Origin: Natronorubrum sulfidifaciens JCM 14089
GTDB taxonomy: Archaea > Halobacteriota > Halobacteria > Halobacteriales > Natrialbaceae
Reading direction: 5' to 3'
DNA: 64,000 bases
Assembly: GCF_000337735.1 (NCBI RefSeq)
Contig: NZ_AOHX01000002.1
Location: 1 to 64,000, forward strand
Below, piece by piece: positions 18,169 through 26,600 of this stretch. Every line of letters starts with the position of its first letter. Position 1 is the first letter of the stretch. The position numbers were made by a program, and so were the translations under genes. The notes under the pieces are model-generated. The model did no database searches. It worked only from the letters and a program-made list of their open reading frames with translations, and was not told where the DNA came from.

Positions 18169-19959
18169 TTACTCCGCGCCGGAGACGGCGTACATCCGGA
18201 ACTCGTCGTTCGAGATCACTTTGTTGGCTTCTGAGGACGTCTCGAACGTCTCGAGTGAGTCCTCGCTGTAGTAGAGTTCCTGATAGACCTCGAGTTCACG
18301 GGTCATATCGTACTGGGTTGTGATGAAATAGTAGTCGATATCGTTGTATGCCTCGTTGTAGTTGCCGGCTTCGAACGCCTCGGCATCGACCGTCCCGCTT
18401 GCGACCGTCGCTCCGCTCAGCGTGCCTTCACCCTCGACGCCGTTGATGCCGTGATCGTATCGGTACGGATCATACCCCATTCCGACGTGGGGAACGTCGT
18501 CGTCTGCGTGTTCGAACCCGGACTCGTAGCCGCTGAACTTCTGTTGGGTGACGTGCTGTCCGGGATCGTAGATCATCGGCGATGCGAACACCGTCATCAG
18601 TCCGAGGACGAGACAGGCACCGAGGACGAGTGCTGCGACGACGTTGCCGCCCGGCCTCGAGATATACCTCGAGAGCGTGCCGATGCCGCGTGAGATGGCG
18701 ACACCCGCGAGAATCGTCAGGACAACGGCCAGAAAGCCGACTTGGCGGAACGCCATCGTCGGCGTTCCGACGAAGTAGACGGCGAACAGCCCGGTTAGGG
18801 GCACCATCGAGATCGCGAGGTAGTTGACGAGTGACTTCGCCTCGGGATCGAGGCTGGTCCGCCCAAACCACACCAAGAGGATGAAGACGCCGACTAGCAG
18901 CGAGATCACAGCCAACTCGAGAAACATCGCTACGAACAGTTCGCCGAGACTGCCGCCGATCTCTGTGAGTGACGATTCACGCTGTTCGACCTCAGCACTG
19001 CTGCCGACGTCTGCGGTGAAGATCCCGGTGAGCAGTCCCAGAAGTGCGTCTCTGAACCGCTCGTTGCTCAATGCCCACAGCCCAAACAGCGAGCCGAGAA
19101 CGACTGTGTGCGCGTACGTGGTTGGATGGTCGAGAACCGGGTGGTCATCGTAGCGGCGTCGAACGACGTACTGGATGGCGCTGATCGTTCCGAGCAGGAT
19201 AACGACGTTGATCATCTGCTGGGGGTGGATCAACAGGAGTCCAACCCCGGACAGGACGATGAGGAGGCTAAACGGTGAGAGACCGAACGGGAGTCGCTCA
19301 ATCGCTGCTCGGCGACGGAGATAGGCGAGAAACGCGAAGATGACAACGGGAACGACAAAGAGCGCGTTCGAGTTCGTATGCACCCCCATGTGCGTCGCGA
19401 TATTGTTGATCGGGAGGGCCATCCACGAGACGATCGCGCCGACGCCGACCGCTAGCCCGGGACCTGTCACCTCCCGTACGACCAACGGAACGAAGAGCAA
19501 AAACGGCACGAACAGGATGACCATGCTGAACAGGAGTCCCCGTTCGACCGGGATTCCGCCAGCGTAGTAAAAGACGGACGCGATCGAGTGCACCGCCGGA
19601 TAAAACAGTTCGTGGGGTGCTAGCTCCCCAGTGGTGATGTTTCGCGTCCATCCCAGGTGCGTAAGCGCATCCCCCATCCCGGAAAAGCGGTAGTTTCTGA
19701 TCACCGGGAGACTGACGATCCCGGTGACCGTTATCGCGCCAAGACCGATCCCAAATGCCTGCTCGCGGCCACGGCAGATCAGTGCCGTACTGATGGCGAT
19801 CGCCAACGCCACGGCGAACGCGATCCACGTCGTCGTCGGTGTGCCCGTATATATCGATGGCTCGTAGTTGGTTGCGGGATTTGCCCGTGCGATGAGGAGG
19901 CCAGCTGCAGCCGCAACGAAGCCAACGGCGAGCGTGATATTGAGCGTCGCCCGTTTCAT
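18169..19959 (-). CDS. Large multi-spanning membrane protein, GT-C / polymerase-like
   Basis: 596 residues with about 12-13 membrane helices and a C-terminal extracellular domain of about 110 residues. It is a paralogue of the protein at 30,795-32,618: shared features include IARANPATNYEPSIYTGTPT, a DALTHLGWTRNITTGEL loop, ELFYPAVHSIASVF and a PGQHVT...GYESGFEHADDDV segment after the last helix. An acidic DALTH-type first outer loop is what one expects of a lipid-phosphosugar-using GT-C transferase or Wzy-like polymerase, but this is inference. A GATAACAAAC motif lies 71-85 nt upstream. It is convergent with nothing close by and faces the PP-loop gene. Confidence 0.75.
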   Translation of the reverse strand: MKRATLNITLAVGFVAAAAGLLIARANPATNYEPSIYTGTPTTTWIAFAVALAIAISTALICRGREQAFGIGLGAITVTGIVSLPVIRNYRFSGMGDALTHLGWTRNITTGELAPHELFYPAVHSIASVFYYAGGIPVERGLLFSMVILFVPFLLFVPLVVREVTGPGLAVGVGAIVSWMALPINNIATHMGVHTNSNALFVVPVVIFAFLAYLRRRAAIERLPFGLSPFSLLIVLSGVGLLLIHPQQMINVVILLGTISAIQYVVRRRYDDHPVLDHPTTYAHTVVLGSLFGLWALSNERFRDALLGLLTGIFTADVGSSAEVEQRESSLTEIGGSLGELFVAMFLELAVISLLVGVFILLVWFGRTSLDPEAKSLVNYLAISMVPLTGLFAVYFVGTPTMAFRQVGFLAVVLTILAGVAISRGIGTLSRYISRPGGNVVAALVLGACLVLGLMTVFASPMIYDPGQHVTQQKFSGYESGFEHADDDVPHVGMGYDPYRYDHGINGVEGEGTLSGATVASGTVDAEAFEAGNYNEAYNDIDYYFITTQYDMTRELEVYQELYYSEDSLETFETSSEANKVISNDEFRMYAVSGAE

Positions 19960-20029
19960 AAACTCTCGAGTGGCTGCCTGTCGGTTCCGATATCGATACG
20001 CATGTCTTGTCGAGCAGTCATCGACCCAG

Positions 20030-20044
20030 CCGTTTGTTATCCGG
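20030..20044 (-). promoter_or_regulatory. ATAACAAA motif upstream of the GT-C-like gene
   Basis: The minus strand reads CCGGATAACAAACGG, 71-85 nt before the ATG at 19,959. This implies a short leader if the motif is the promoter. Confidence 0.4.
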
Positions 20045-20177
20045 CTCCTATCCGATCGGCTCCCAGCCAGTCTACAGCCGACCGACTCTCACGGCTTGCA
20101 CTCGATCATGATGGCTGTTAGCGTCCCTCTTCCCCGTGGTTGTGGCTAGCGGTCGTTTTCGAGCGGCTCTCGGCTGT

Positions 20178-20220
20178 ATGCAACCCCTATCGATTGTGAA
20201 CTGACCTGTATGGGTTGCAT
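20178..20220. repeat. Inverted repeat with 9-bp arms
   Basis: ATGCAACCC (20,178-20,186) and GGGTTGCAT (20,212-20,220) form perfect arms around a 25-nt loop, about 108 nt before the PP-loop gene. It could be a regulator site or an RNA hairpin in the leader. Confidence 0.5.
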
Positions 20221-20327
20221 TTGTGATTCCTGAACGATCAACGGTTCTGATGGTTTTTGTACTCCGTCGTGATCCCTCGAGATGACTGCGATCAGTGTGC
20301 GTCCACTGCCAGTTCGTTCGACCAGCT

Positions 20328-21635
20328 ATGTCATCAATTGTTATCGACCACGTCAGCGCCGACGGTACGACCCTCGAGTGTGACGTCCGGACGTCTGCCG
20401 ACCTCGAGCGGTTTTTCACGACCGAATCGTTTCGAACCAACTACGATGTCCCGATCGAGACCGTCCCCGAGGGCATCCTCGCGATTCCCGTCCTCGCGCA
20501 GGTCTGTCCCGTCGCGTGGGCGAACGGGGCCGACGTCTACGTCGACGAGGTCGACGCGACGTTTGCAAGCGCTCTCGAGGACGTCAAGGAAACGCTGTGC
20601 TCGATGCACGACTTTCTCGAGGGTGGGACGCTGTATGCAAAGCGCACGACCGATCCCGAACCCGAACCGGGTGGTGAGAGTGGCCTGCTCTTTACCGGTG
20701 GCGTCGACTCGACGTACTCCTATGTCCGCCACCGCGAGGAGTCACCGACGCTGATTAGCATTCGTGGGTGGACGATCACGCCCGAGCCAGCCGACGACGA
20801 CGACTGGGACGCCCTCCGCTCGCGTGTCTCGTCGTTCGCCGCCGATCACGACCTCGAGACGGCCTTCGTCGAGTCGAACATGCTCTCGTTTCTCGCCCAC
20901 CCGATGTTGCTGGCTCACTACAAACGCTACGTCGATGGCGCGTGGTACAGCTCCGTCGGCCACGGCCTCGGGCTGCTCGGACTCTGTGCGCCGATGGCCT
21001 ACGCTCGCGGCATCGAGGACCTCTACGTCGCTGCGACCCACTGGCAGGGGATCGACCTCGAGTGGGGGTCACGGCCCGATATCGACGACTACGTCCGGTG
21101 GGCTGGCACACAGTGTCATCACGATGGCTACGAGTTGACCCGACAGGAACGGCTCGACCGCATCGCCGACTACGTCCAAACGGCGGAGCCGACGCTCGAA
21201 CTCCAGACCTGCAACGTCCGAATGGACGGCAACTGCGGTGAGTGTGAGAAGTGTTACCGGACCGCTGTCGGCCTTCGACTCGCCGGCCTCGAGCCAACGG
21301 CACACGGCTATCTGTTCGTCGACGAGGACTATCACGAGATCCGAACTGCACTCGAGGAGGGTCGGTGGGTCCTCGGACAGGACGAACGCTACATGTGGGA
21401 CGATATCCGCGAGCGCGCTCGCGAAACGGAGCCGACGTCGGACGCCGAAGCGGCGTTTTTCGAGTGGCTCGATGCGGCTGCTCTCGGCGACCTCGTTTCC
21501 GACTCCTCGCCGCCGCTGTCGCACCGACTGCTCCGTGCGGGCGCGAGAAACGCGCCAGCTCCCGTCTACAACACCGTCTATCCTGCTTGGACGTCCGCGA
21601 AGTCGGGACTGCGCCGCGTTCGATCCGACCGCTAA
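20328..21635 (+). CDS. PP-loop ATPase family protein with a C-terminal cysteine cluster
   Basis: 435 residues. The PP-loop is LLFTGGVDSTYSYV (near residue 130), the adenylating signature of the ATP-pyrophosphatase superfamily (QueC, asparagine synthase, sugar amidotransferases). Near residue 300 a CNVRMDGNCGECEKCYRT cluster gives four cysteines that could bind zinc, as in QueC-type enzymes. It should activate a carboxyl or carbonyl group with ATP for amination or thiolation. Its place in a polysaccharide locus points to modifying a sugar rather than a nucleoside, but that is inference. I chose ATG 20,328 (MSSIVIDHVSADGTTLECDV). An in-frame start at 20,295 adds only 11 unlikely residues. Confidence 0.8.
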   Translation: MSSIVIDHVSADGTTLECDVRTSADLERFFTTESFRTNYDVPIETVPEGILAIPVLAQVCPVAWANGADVYVDEVDATFASALEDVKETLCSMHDFLEGGTLYAKRTTDPEPEPGGESGLLFTGGVDSTYSYVRHREESPTLISIRGWTITPEPADDDDWDALRSRVSSFAADHDLETAFVESNMLSFLAHPMLLAHYKRYVDGAWYSSVGHGLGLLGLCAPMAYARGIEDLYVAATHWQGIDLEWGSRPDIDDYVRWAGTQCHHDGYELTRQERLDRIADYVQTAEPTLELQTCNVRMDGNCGECEKCYRTAVGLRLAGLEPTAHGYLFVDEDYHEIRTALEEGRWVLGQDERYMWDDIRERARETEPTSDAEAAFFEWLDAAALGDLVSDSSPPLSHRLLRAGARNAPAPVYNTVYPAWTSAKSGLRRVRSDR

Positions 21636-21739
21636 CGGACTCGTGACTTCCGACTGCGGTGTCGGTGTCGTTCCGGGCGAATCGCTGTGCGCTCACGGAC
21701 TGTTGATCGCAAAACTGACCCCTTCCCGGCTCGGCCGAA

Positions 21740-22069
21740 CTATCGTTCCGGAACGCCGTAATCGATATGCACGTTCGGAACGCTCGCGGAGTCCGGTGCT
21801 TCGACGCCGTTCCAGTCGACGACACGAACGTTCGTCACTTGGCCGGCAAAGCGGAATCGCTGAACGCCGACGTCGATCGCTCCCTCCGCGACGCTGCCCG
21901 AGACGATCGTTGCCTCCTCAACGGGGTCTTCAGCGTCCATCTCGATCTCGCCATCGACGGCGATTTCGAAACTCGAGGGGACGCCGCGGCCGACGATCGT
22001 CACGAGATTCGGAAGTGGTTCTGTCTCTGTCGTGGCAACCTGGTTCTGTACCGGTGTGTCGCGTGCCAT
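21740..22069 (-). CDS. Free-standing copy of the beta-helix C-terminal domain
   Basis: 109 residues and no signal peptide or membrane helix. Residues about 19-105 align with the C-terminal domains of the protein at 14,211. PSSFEIAVDGEIEMDAEDP matches PTSFEITVEGRIELESDDE, EEATIVSGSV matches EEATTVSGST, and QRFRFAGQVTNVRVVD matches QTFRFSGTLTDVTVID. It ends VPNVHIDYGVPER, resembling the start of a further unit. The rest of the beta-helix protein is absent, so this is either a decayed relic or a cytoplasmic partner using the same fold. The clean open frame and sensible acidic composition favour a real gene. Confidence 0.7.
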   Translation of the reverse strand: MARDTPVQNQVATTETEPLPNLVTIVGRGVPSSFEIAVDGEIEMDAEDPVEEATIVSGSVAEGAIDVGVQRFRFAGQVTNVRVVDWNGVEAPDSASVPNVHIDYGVPER

Positions 22070-22290
22070 ACTTCGGTAAGTTTGTCTCTTCGGTATAAGC
22101 CTTCTTGTCGACTCATTGGTAGCAGTTCAAGAAATATAGGCACTCAGATACGGCACAACGAGCTGATAGTCATCCAAGATATGACGACAAGTGGAGAGGT
22201 AGTGAACGGCGACGGCACGCTACTGACAGCCGACGCACAGCAACTCCTCGTCCGCGTTGTACTGGTGTCGCCGTCCGTTGACGCTGCTGG

Positions 22291-23493
22291 CTACCGAAGC
22301 GTCGAGAACGTGTTCAGGAGGTCACGAACGAACGGGCGTGGATCGTCACGGCTGAGATAGTCGAACCGCGGCTCCTCGTAGAGCGTTCGGGCCACTTCGG
22401 CCACCGCCGCCGTCACTGGTGGCTTCTCGACGAGGTCGATGTCTTTTCTAAGTATCGAATGCAGATACAATAGCTCGCCTCGCAGTAGGTGTCCACCGAT
22501 TCCTGGCTGGTAGCTGTGGTCAATCCGATCACGCGCCCCGTTTGCCAGCAACCAGTAGTAGTACGGGAAGTCCGCACCGGCCTGCACCGAGAAGGGAAGC
22601 GACGACCAGAACCGCGGATTGACCTCCATAAGCTTGAACTCGCCTGTCTCCTCATCGCGCAGGAACTCGACCATCGCGAGCCCGTGCCACTCTAACTCAT
22701 CGAGCAGCGCCAGCCCGGATTCCTCGAGCGCCGGAATGTCGACTGACTCGCGAAACGCACTGGGGCCGCCCGCGTAGCTGTAGCCACGGCGCTGTCGGTG
22801 CTGGAAGGTCGCCACTGGCTCGCCTTCGTCGTAGAGTGCGAAGAAGCCGTACTCGTCGGTCGTCGAGACGTACTCCTGAATCAGTGGCACGTGGTGCATC
22901 TCGGTGTGGACGGCCTCGGTCGCGGTAGTTCGAGCCGACTCGAGATACTGGGTCGACGGCGGGGCGACACAGGTTTCTGGCGTGTACTCATCGACGTACT
23001 CGTCTCCGAGGATTGTATACCGTGGCTTGATGATCCACTTCTGGCCGTCATCGGGTGCGGCTGTAAACAGCGCTGTTTCCGGTGCGCCAACACCGGCCGT
23101 GTCGGCGGCTTCGAACAGTCGCATCCGGTCTTGTGCTCGCGCGAGCGTGTCGAACGTCGGCCAAGGGGTGCTAACGTACTCGGCGAACTCGTCTCTGTAC
23201 TTCGATAACACGTAGATGTCCGGCTCTCGAACCGGGATGATCGTCCGCACGTCCGGGCGCATCGCCAGCGAGCGCAGCGCGTCCTTATATGCCACGAGGT
23301 CCTCGTGTGGCGACGGCACACGAACCGCCTCGTTACAGTATTTCGACTGAAACGCAGGGGTCGTTTCATCACTCGAGACGACGATCGTTCGGATACCGCG
23401 TCGACCAAGCGACCTCGCACAGGCGACCGTACTCGGCGCGGCGATCCCCGGAACGACGACTGATTCGTTCCCGTTCCAGGCGGAGTTGTCCAT
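22291..23493 (-). CDS. ATP-grasp family carboxylate-amine ligase
   Basis: 400 residues, cytoplasmic. An N-terminal Rossmann-like part (VVVPGIAAPSTVACARSLGR, then RGIRTIVVSSDE) is followed by the ATP-grasp fold (KWIIKPRYTILGDEYVDEYT, VPLIQEYVSTTDEYGFFAL, LALLDELEWHGLAMVEFLRD, LMEVNPRFWSSLPFSVQAGA). The final E-x-N-P-R motif coordinates Mg-ATP. The family joins a carboxylate to an amine or similar nucleophile through an acyl phosphate. Here it may add an amino acid to a sugar of the surface polymer. A CATAACATTTC variant of the locus motif lies 20-35 nt upstream. The substrate cannot be told from sequence. Confidence 0.85.
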   Translation of the reverse strand: MDNSAWNGNESVVVPGIAAPSTVACARSLGRRGIRTIVVSSDETTPAFQSKYCNEAVRVPSPHEDLVAYKDALRSLAMRPDVRTIIPVREPDIYVLSKYRDEFAEYVSTPWPTFDTLARAQDRMRLFEAADTAGVGAPETALFTAAPDDGQKWIIKPRYTILGDEYVDEYTPETCVAPPSTQYLESARTTATEAVHTEMHHVPLIQEYVSTTDEYGFFALYDEGEPVATFQHRQRRGYSYAGGPSAFRESVDIPALEESGLALLDELEWHGLAMVEFLRDEETGEFKLMEVNPRFWSSLPFSVQAGADFPYYYWLLANGARDRIDHSYQPGIGGHLLRGELLYLHSILRKDIDLVEKPPVTAAVAEVARTLYEEPRFDYLSRDDPRPFVRDLLNTFSTLR

Positions 23494-23511
23494 ACAGCCA
23501 CTCCAATATCG

Positions 23512-23528
23512 GATAGAAATGTTATGTC
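23512..23528 (-). promoter_or_regulatory. ATAACA-type motif upstream of the ATP-grasp gene
   Basis: The minus strand reads GACATAACATTTCTATC, 20-35 nt before the ATG at 23,493. It is a weaker match to the locus motif and similar to the site at 38,027. Confidence 0.35.
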
Positions 23529-23767
23529 GTCTCTAATCGCTGCCTCGGGGACGCCCAGTCACCGACTACTGCGCTCTCGAGTCCGATTTTGCCACTCGAG
23601 TCACGATTGCGAAACGACCTCGACGGTGATCGTTCCACCCACGCGGCCAACACTCGTCCGTCGAGATCGACACGATAACGGCGGGCTATCGGGCGTTTCT
23701 TCGAACGGGGTAACGGCGTTTCGCACTGGATACTCGTCGCCCCTGTTGGTCGATGCTCACTCCGTCG

Positions 23768-25381
23768 CTACTCGAGATAGCCGAGGTCTGCGAGTCGCTT
23801 CTCGACGGTGTCGTCAGCTGTTTCGACCGACCGCGTGCCATCGAAGCGCGGATACTGTCGTGTGCCAGCCGAGTCGACACACGGTAGTGGGGACCCATCC
23901 ATTCTCTCGTCGAACGGAATCCCGAACGTCGACAGGACAGTTGGGGCGATATCGAAGAGGTGGGCGTCCCCGACCCCAGCCGCGGGCTCGATATCCGCTC
24001 CCCGAGCCGCGACCGTTCCCTCGAGTTTGTGGTTCCACGGCTCGCTTGGCGGCCCGAACTGCTCGTTCAGCAGCGTCGCCGACAGGAAGTGCTCGAAGTC
24101 GGCCGGAACGGTCACGATATCGACCGCGCGCTCGCTTTCGGGACCGTGAAAGTACTCCTCGCTGGGTCTGACAGCCTCGAACACGGGCTCGCCGTCGGGT
24201 GTCGTCACCGATCGCAAGGCGTCGATGAGTCGCGTTCGAACTTCCTCGTACGCGCCCGGCGGGACGACGCCGTCCGGTTCGCGCCCCTCGAGGTTGATTC
24301 GAACGCCGAGTTCGATCCGCGAGCGCACGTACGCCGTCGAGTTGGGGAAGTCGACCTGCGTTGCTCCCGCGTTGACCATCCCGGCTGGGGCGTACGACGC
24401 GACGACCTCGTCGAGGCCGAGTCGCTCGAGGACGGCCCCGATCCGCTGGCTCGTCAGCCCGAATCCGGCGGCGGTCGCCATCGCTCGCTCGGCGACGCTG
24501 GCCTCGTGGCGCGTCGTGTCGTCACCGTCTTTCAGATTACCGTCCCGAACTGTCGCCCAGTTTGGCATCCCTCGGCCGCCGCTTGCAGTCGTCACGAATC
24601 CCTCCTCGCGGAGGAACTCGTTGATGCGGAACTCCTGTCCGTTGTACGGCCCCATCCCGTGGTCGCTCGCGATGATCACGTTCGCTGGCTCCGTTGCCTC
24701 GAGGATCTCGGCCAGCTGTCGGTCGACCTCGCGGTAGATCGACCGAATCGCGTCGTCGTTATCCGGCTGTTCATGGAAGATCGAATCAGTTGCCTGAAAC
24801 TCGACGAACCCGAACTCGGGATCGTACTCCGCGGCGAGGTAGCGAAACGCCTCCCCTCGCATACGCACGCAATCAGTGTAGGCCTGTCCGAGGTTGGTTG
24901 CGTCCTCGTCGGGGTAGACACGGTACTCACCGATCGCCGCTCGGACCTCCTCGAGCAACCCCGACGGATGGCAATCGGGGTCTTCGGGCGCGGTGTAACC
25001 CGGAATCAGTGCGCCGTCGAACTCCCGCGGCGGATGGGTGACGGGGACGTTAACGACGACACTCGAGATCCCGTGTCGATCGAGCAGTTCCCACAGCGTC
25101 CGCTCGCGAACGTCAGTGGCGTTGACCACGTCCCAGTCGTAGCCGTCGAAATCGAGAAAGCCGTAGACGCCGTGTTTGCCGGGATTCATGCCCGTATACA
25201 GCGACGGCCACGCGCTCGCCGTCCACGGCGGAATCTGTGACTCTAACGGGCCACTCGTTCCGTCTCGGTAGATCGACTCGAGGGTCGGTATCTCCTCGGC
25301 GTCGAACAGCGGCTCGAGTACCCGGTCACAGGCTGCGTCGATACCGACGAGTAGCGTTTGGAGCGAAGCGTCGTCGTTCAT
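23768..25381 (-). CDS. Alkaline-phosphatase-fold phosphodiesterase/phosphotransferase
   Basis: 537 residues of the type I phosphodiesterase/nucleotide pyrophosphatase family. The metal-binding start is LLVGIDAACDRV, the likely Thr nucleophile is in PPWTASAWPSLYTGMNPGKH, and the second metal site is IIASDHGMGPYNG. No signal peptide or membrane helix is seen, so it probably works in the cytoplasm or at the inner membrane face. Such enzymes in archaeal surface loci may transfer or remove phosphate-linked groups on glycans. It is a paralogue of the protein at 50,392-51,984. A CATAACGAAAGGG motif lies 21-36 nt upstream. Confidence 0.87.
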   Translation of the reverse strand: MNDDASLQTLLVGIDAACDRVLEPLFDAEEIPTLESIYRDGTSGPLESQIPPWTASAWPSLYTGMNPGKHGVYGFLDFDGYDWDVVNATDVRERTLWELLDRHGISSVVVNVPVTHPPREFDGALIPGYTAPEDPDCHPSGLLEEVRAAIGEYRVYPDEDATNLGQAYTDCVRMRGEAFRYLAAEYDPEFGFVEFQATDSIFHEQPDNDDAIRSIYREVDRQLAEILEATEPANVIIASDHGMGPYNGQEFRINEFLREEGFVTTASGGRGMPNWATVRDGNLKDGDDTTRHEASVAERAMATAAGFGLTSQRIGAVLERLGLDEVVASYAPAGMVNAGATQVDFPNSTAYVRSRIELGVRINLEGREPDGVVPPGAYEEVRTRLIDALRSVTTPDGEPVFEAVRPSEEYFHGPESERAVDIVTVPADFEHFLSATLLNEQFGPPSEPWNHKLEGTVAARGADIEPAAGVGDAHLFDIAPTVLSTFGIPFDERMDGSPLPCVDSAGTRQYPRFDGTRSVETADDTVEKRLADLGYLE

Positions 25382-25401
25382 CGTTCATAGACCCGATGCG
25401 G

Positions 25402-25417
25402 GACCCTTTCGTTATGG
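25402..25417 (-). promoter_or_regulatory. ATAACRAA motif upstream of phosphodiesterase gene
   Basis: The minus strand reads CCATAACGAAAGGGTC, 21-36 nt before the ATG at 25,381. The paralogous gene at 51,984 has CCATAACAAAGCGGT. Confidence 0.5.
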
Positions 25418-25661
25418 ATATAGTTACTGAGATGATGACAGTGTCTCCAGACATCTTGTCTCCAGTGACGAGCGTAATAGACGGGCTGTGATCCGGCTCA
25501 GTGGCCAGACAAGAGAATCGGTCCCGTAGCAACGGAGCGTTCGAAACCGGTCTCGAGCCTATCGTTGTGAGCTCTCAACAGGTGATTGTACTGTCCCGGT
25601 GAGTGTATTCGAAGCGGAAATTTATGGCTAACTAACTTCTTGTACCGGTTCGGGCCTCCGT

Positions 25662-26600
25662 ATGGGCAGTGTCGTAATTTCGATCGATACCGAACTCGCA
25701 TGGGGATTTCACGATCAAGCGGATCGGCCTACTTCTCGGATTCGGTCCGCTCGTAATGCGTGGCAACGAGCCGTCGACGTGTTCGATCGCTATTCGATAC
25801 CCGCGACCTGGGCCGTCGTCGGTCACCTGCTACTCGATGAGTGTCAGGGTACTCATCCTGATCATCCCGCATCGGATACGGGCTGGTTCGAGTCCGATCC
25901 GGGTGGTTCTGAAGCGACGAACGAGCGTTGGTTCGGTTCGACGCTCATCGAAGCGATCGATGAGGCAGACACCGATCATGAACTCGGCTGCCACTCGTTT
26001 TCTCACGTTCTTTTCGATAGCGATCAGATTACGACAGAGATCGCCGAAGCCGAGTTACAGCAGTGTGAAGCCATTGCCCGTGAACACAACCTGTCTTTCT
26101 CGTCGTTCGTGTTTCCACGGAATATTATCGGGTTTCGTGAACTTCTCCCCAAATACGGATTCCGGGCGTATCGTGGTCGGTCACCGAACCGATGGCACGA
26201 CGAATCACTGATCTACCCGGTTGCGAAATTCACGAACTACACCGTTGGCAACACGCCGCCACCGCTTGTCCATCCCGAAGTGGATGAGCACGGCCTCGTC
26301 AATATCCCGGCATCGCTCGATCTCTTCTCGCTCGAGGGCACTGCTCGGCGGTTTGCATGTTCTTTCGGGGAGGACCCAGTCCTTAGACAGGCGAAAATGG
26401 GAATTGATGCAGCAGCGACAGACCAGTCCGGCGTGTTCCACATTTGGTTACACCCGAACAATCTCGTTCGTGATGCCGACTTCGATCGGCTCCAGCGAGT
26501 ACTCTCGTATATCGCCGACCAGCGTGATCGCGGCCAAATCGCCGTTGAAACGATGGCCGATGTGACAGACCGAACGGTCGCACAACCGTTGTCACAATGA
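25662..26600 (+). CDS. NodB-type polysaccharide deacetylase
   Basis: 312 residues, no signal peptide. The NodB fold is seen as VVISIDTELAWGFHD (Asp and Glu of motif 1), TWAVVGHLLLDECQ, ELGCHSFSHVLF (the metal-binding His-x3-His of motif 2), SFVFPRNIIG and YGFRAYRGRSPNRW. It removes N- or O-acetyl groups from a sugar, probably on the cytoplasmic precursor because no export signal is present. It is a close paralogue of the protein at 52,273-53,226. It overlaps the next gene by ATGA. An AAATTTATGG TATA-like element sits about 40 nt upstream. Confidence 0.88.
   Translation: MGSVVISIDTELAWGFHDQADRPTSRIRSARNAWQRAVDVFDRYSIPATWAVVGHLLLDECQGTHPDHPASDTGWFESDPGGSEATNERWFGSTLIEAIDEADTDHELGCHSFSHVLFDSDQITTEIAEAELQQCEAIAREHNLSFSSFVFPRNIIGFRELLPKYGFRAYRGRSPNRWHDESLIYPVAKFTNYTVGNTPPPLVHPEVDEHGLVNIPASLDLFSLEGTARRFACSFGEDPVLRQAKMGIDAAATDQSGVFHIWLHPNNLVRDADFDRLQRVLSYIADQRDRGQIAVETMADVTDRTVAQPLSQ

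Larger units (their letters stand above)
19960..20327. other. Divergent intergenic region
   Basis: 368 bp between the GT-C-like gene and the PP-loop gene. It holds the ATAACAAA motif and the inverted repeat at 20,178-20,220. No further gene is seen. Confidence 0.55.

Noticed and set aside
22181-22360. 59-codon ORF between the free-standing domain gene and the ATP-grasp gene
   Set aside because: It overlaps the end of the well-supported ATP-grasp gene on the other strand and its product resembles no family.
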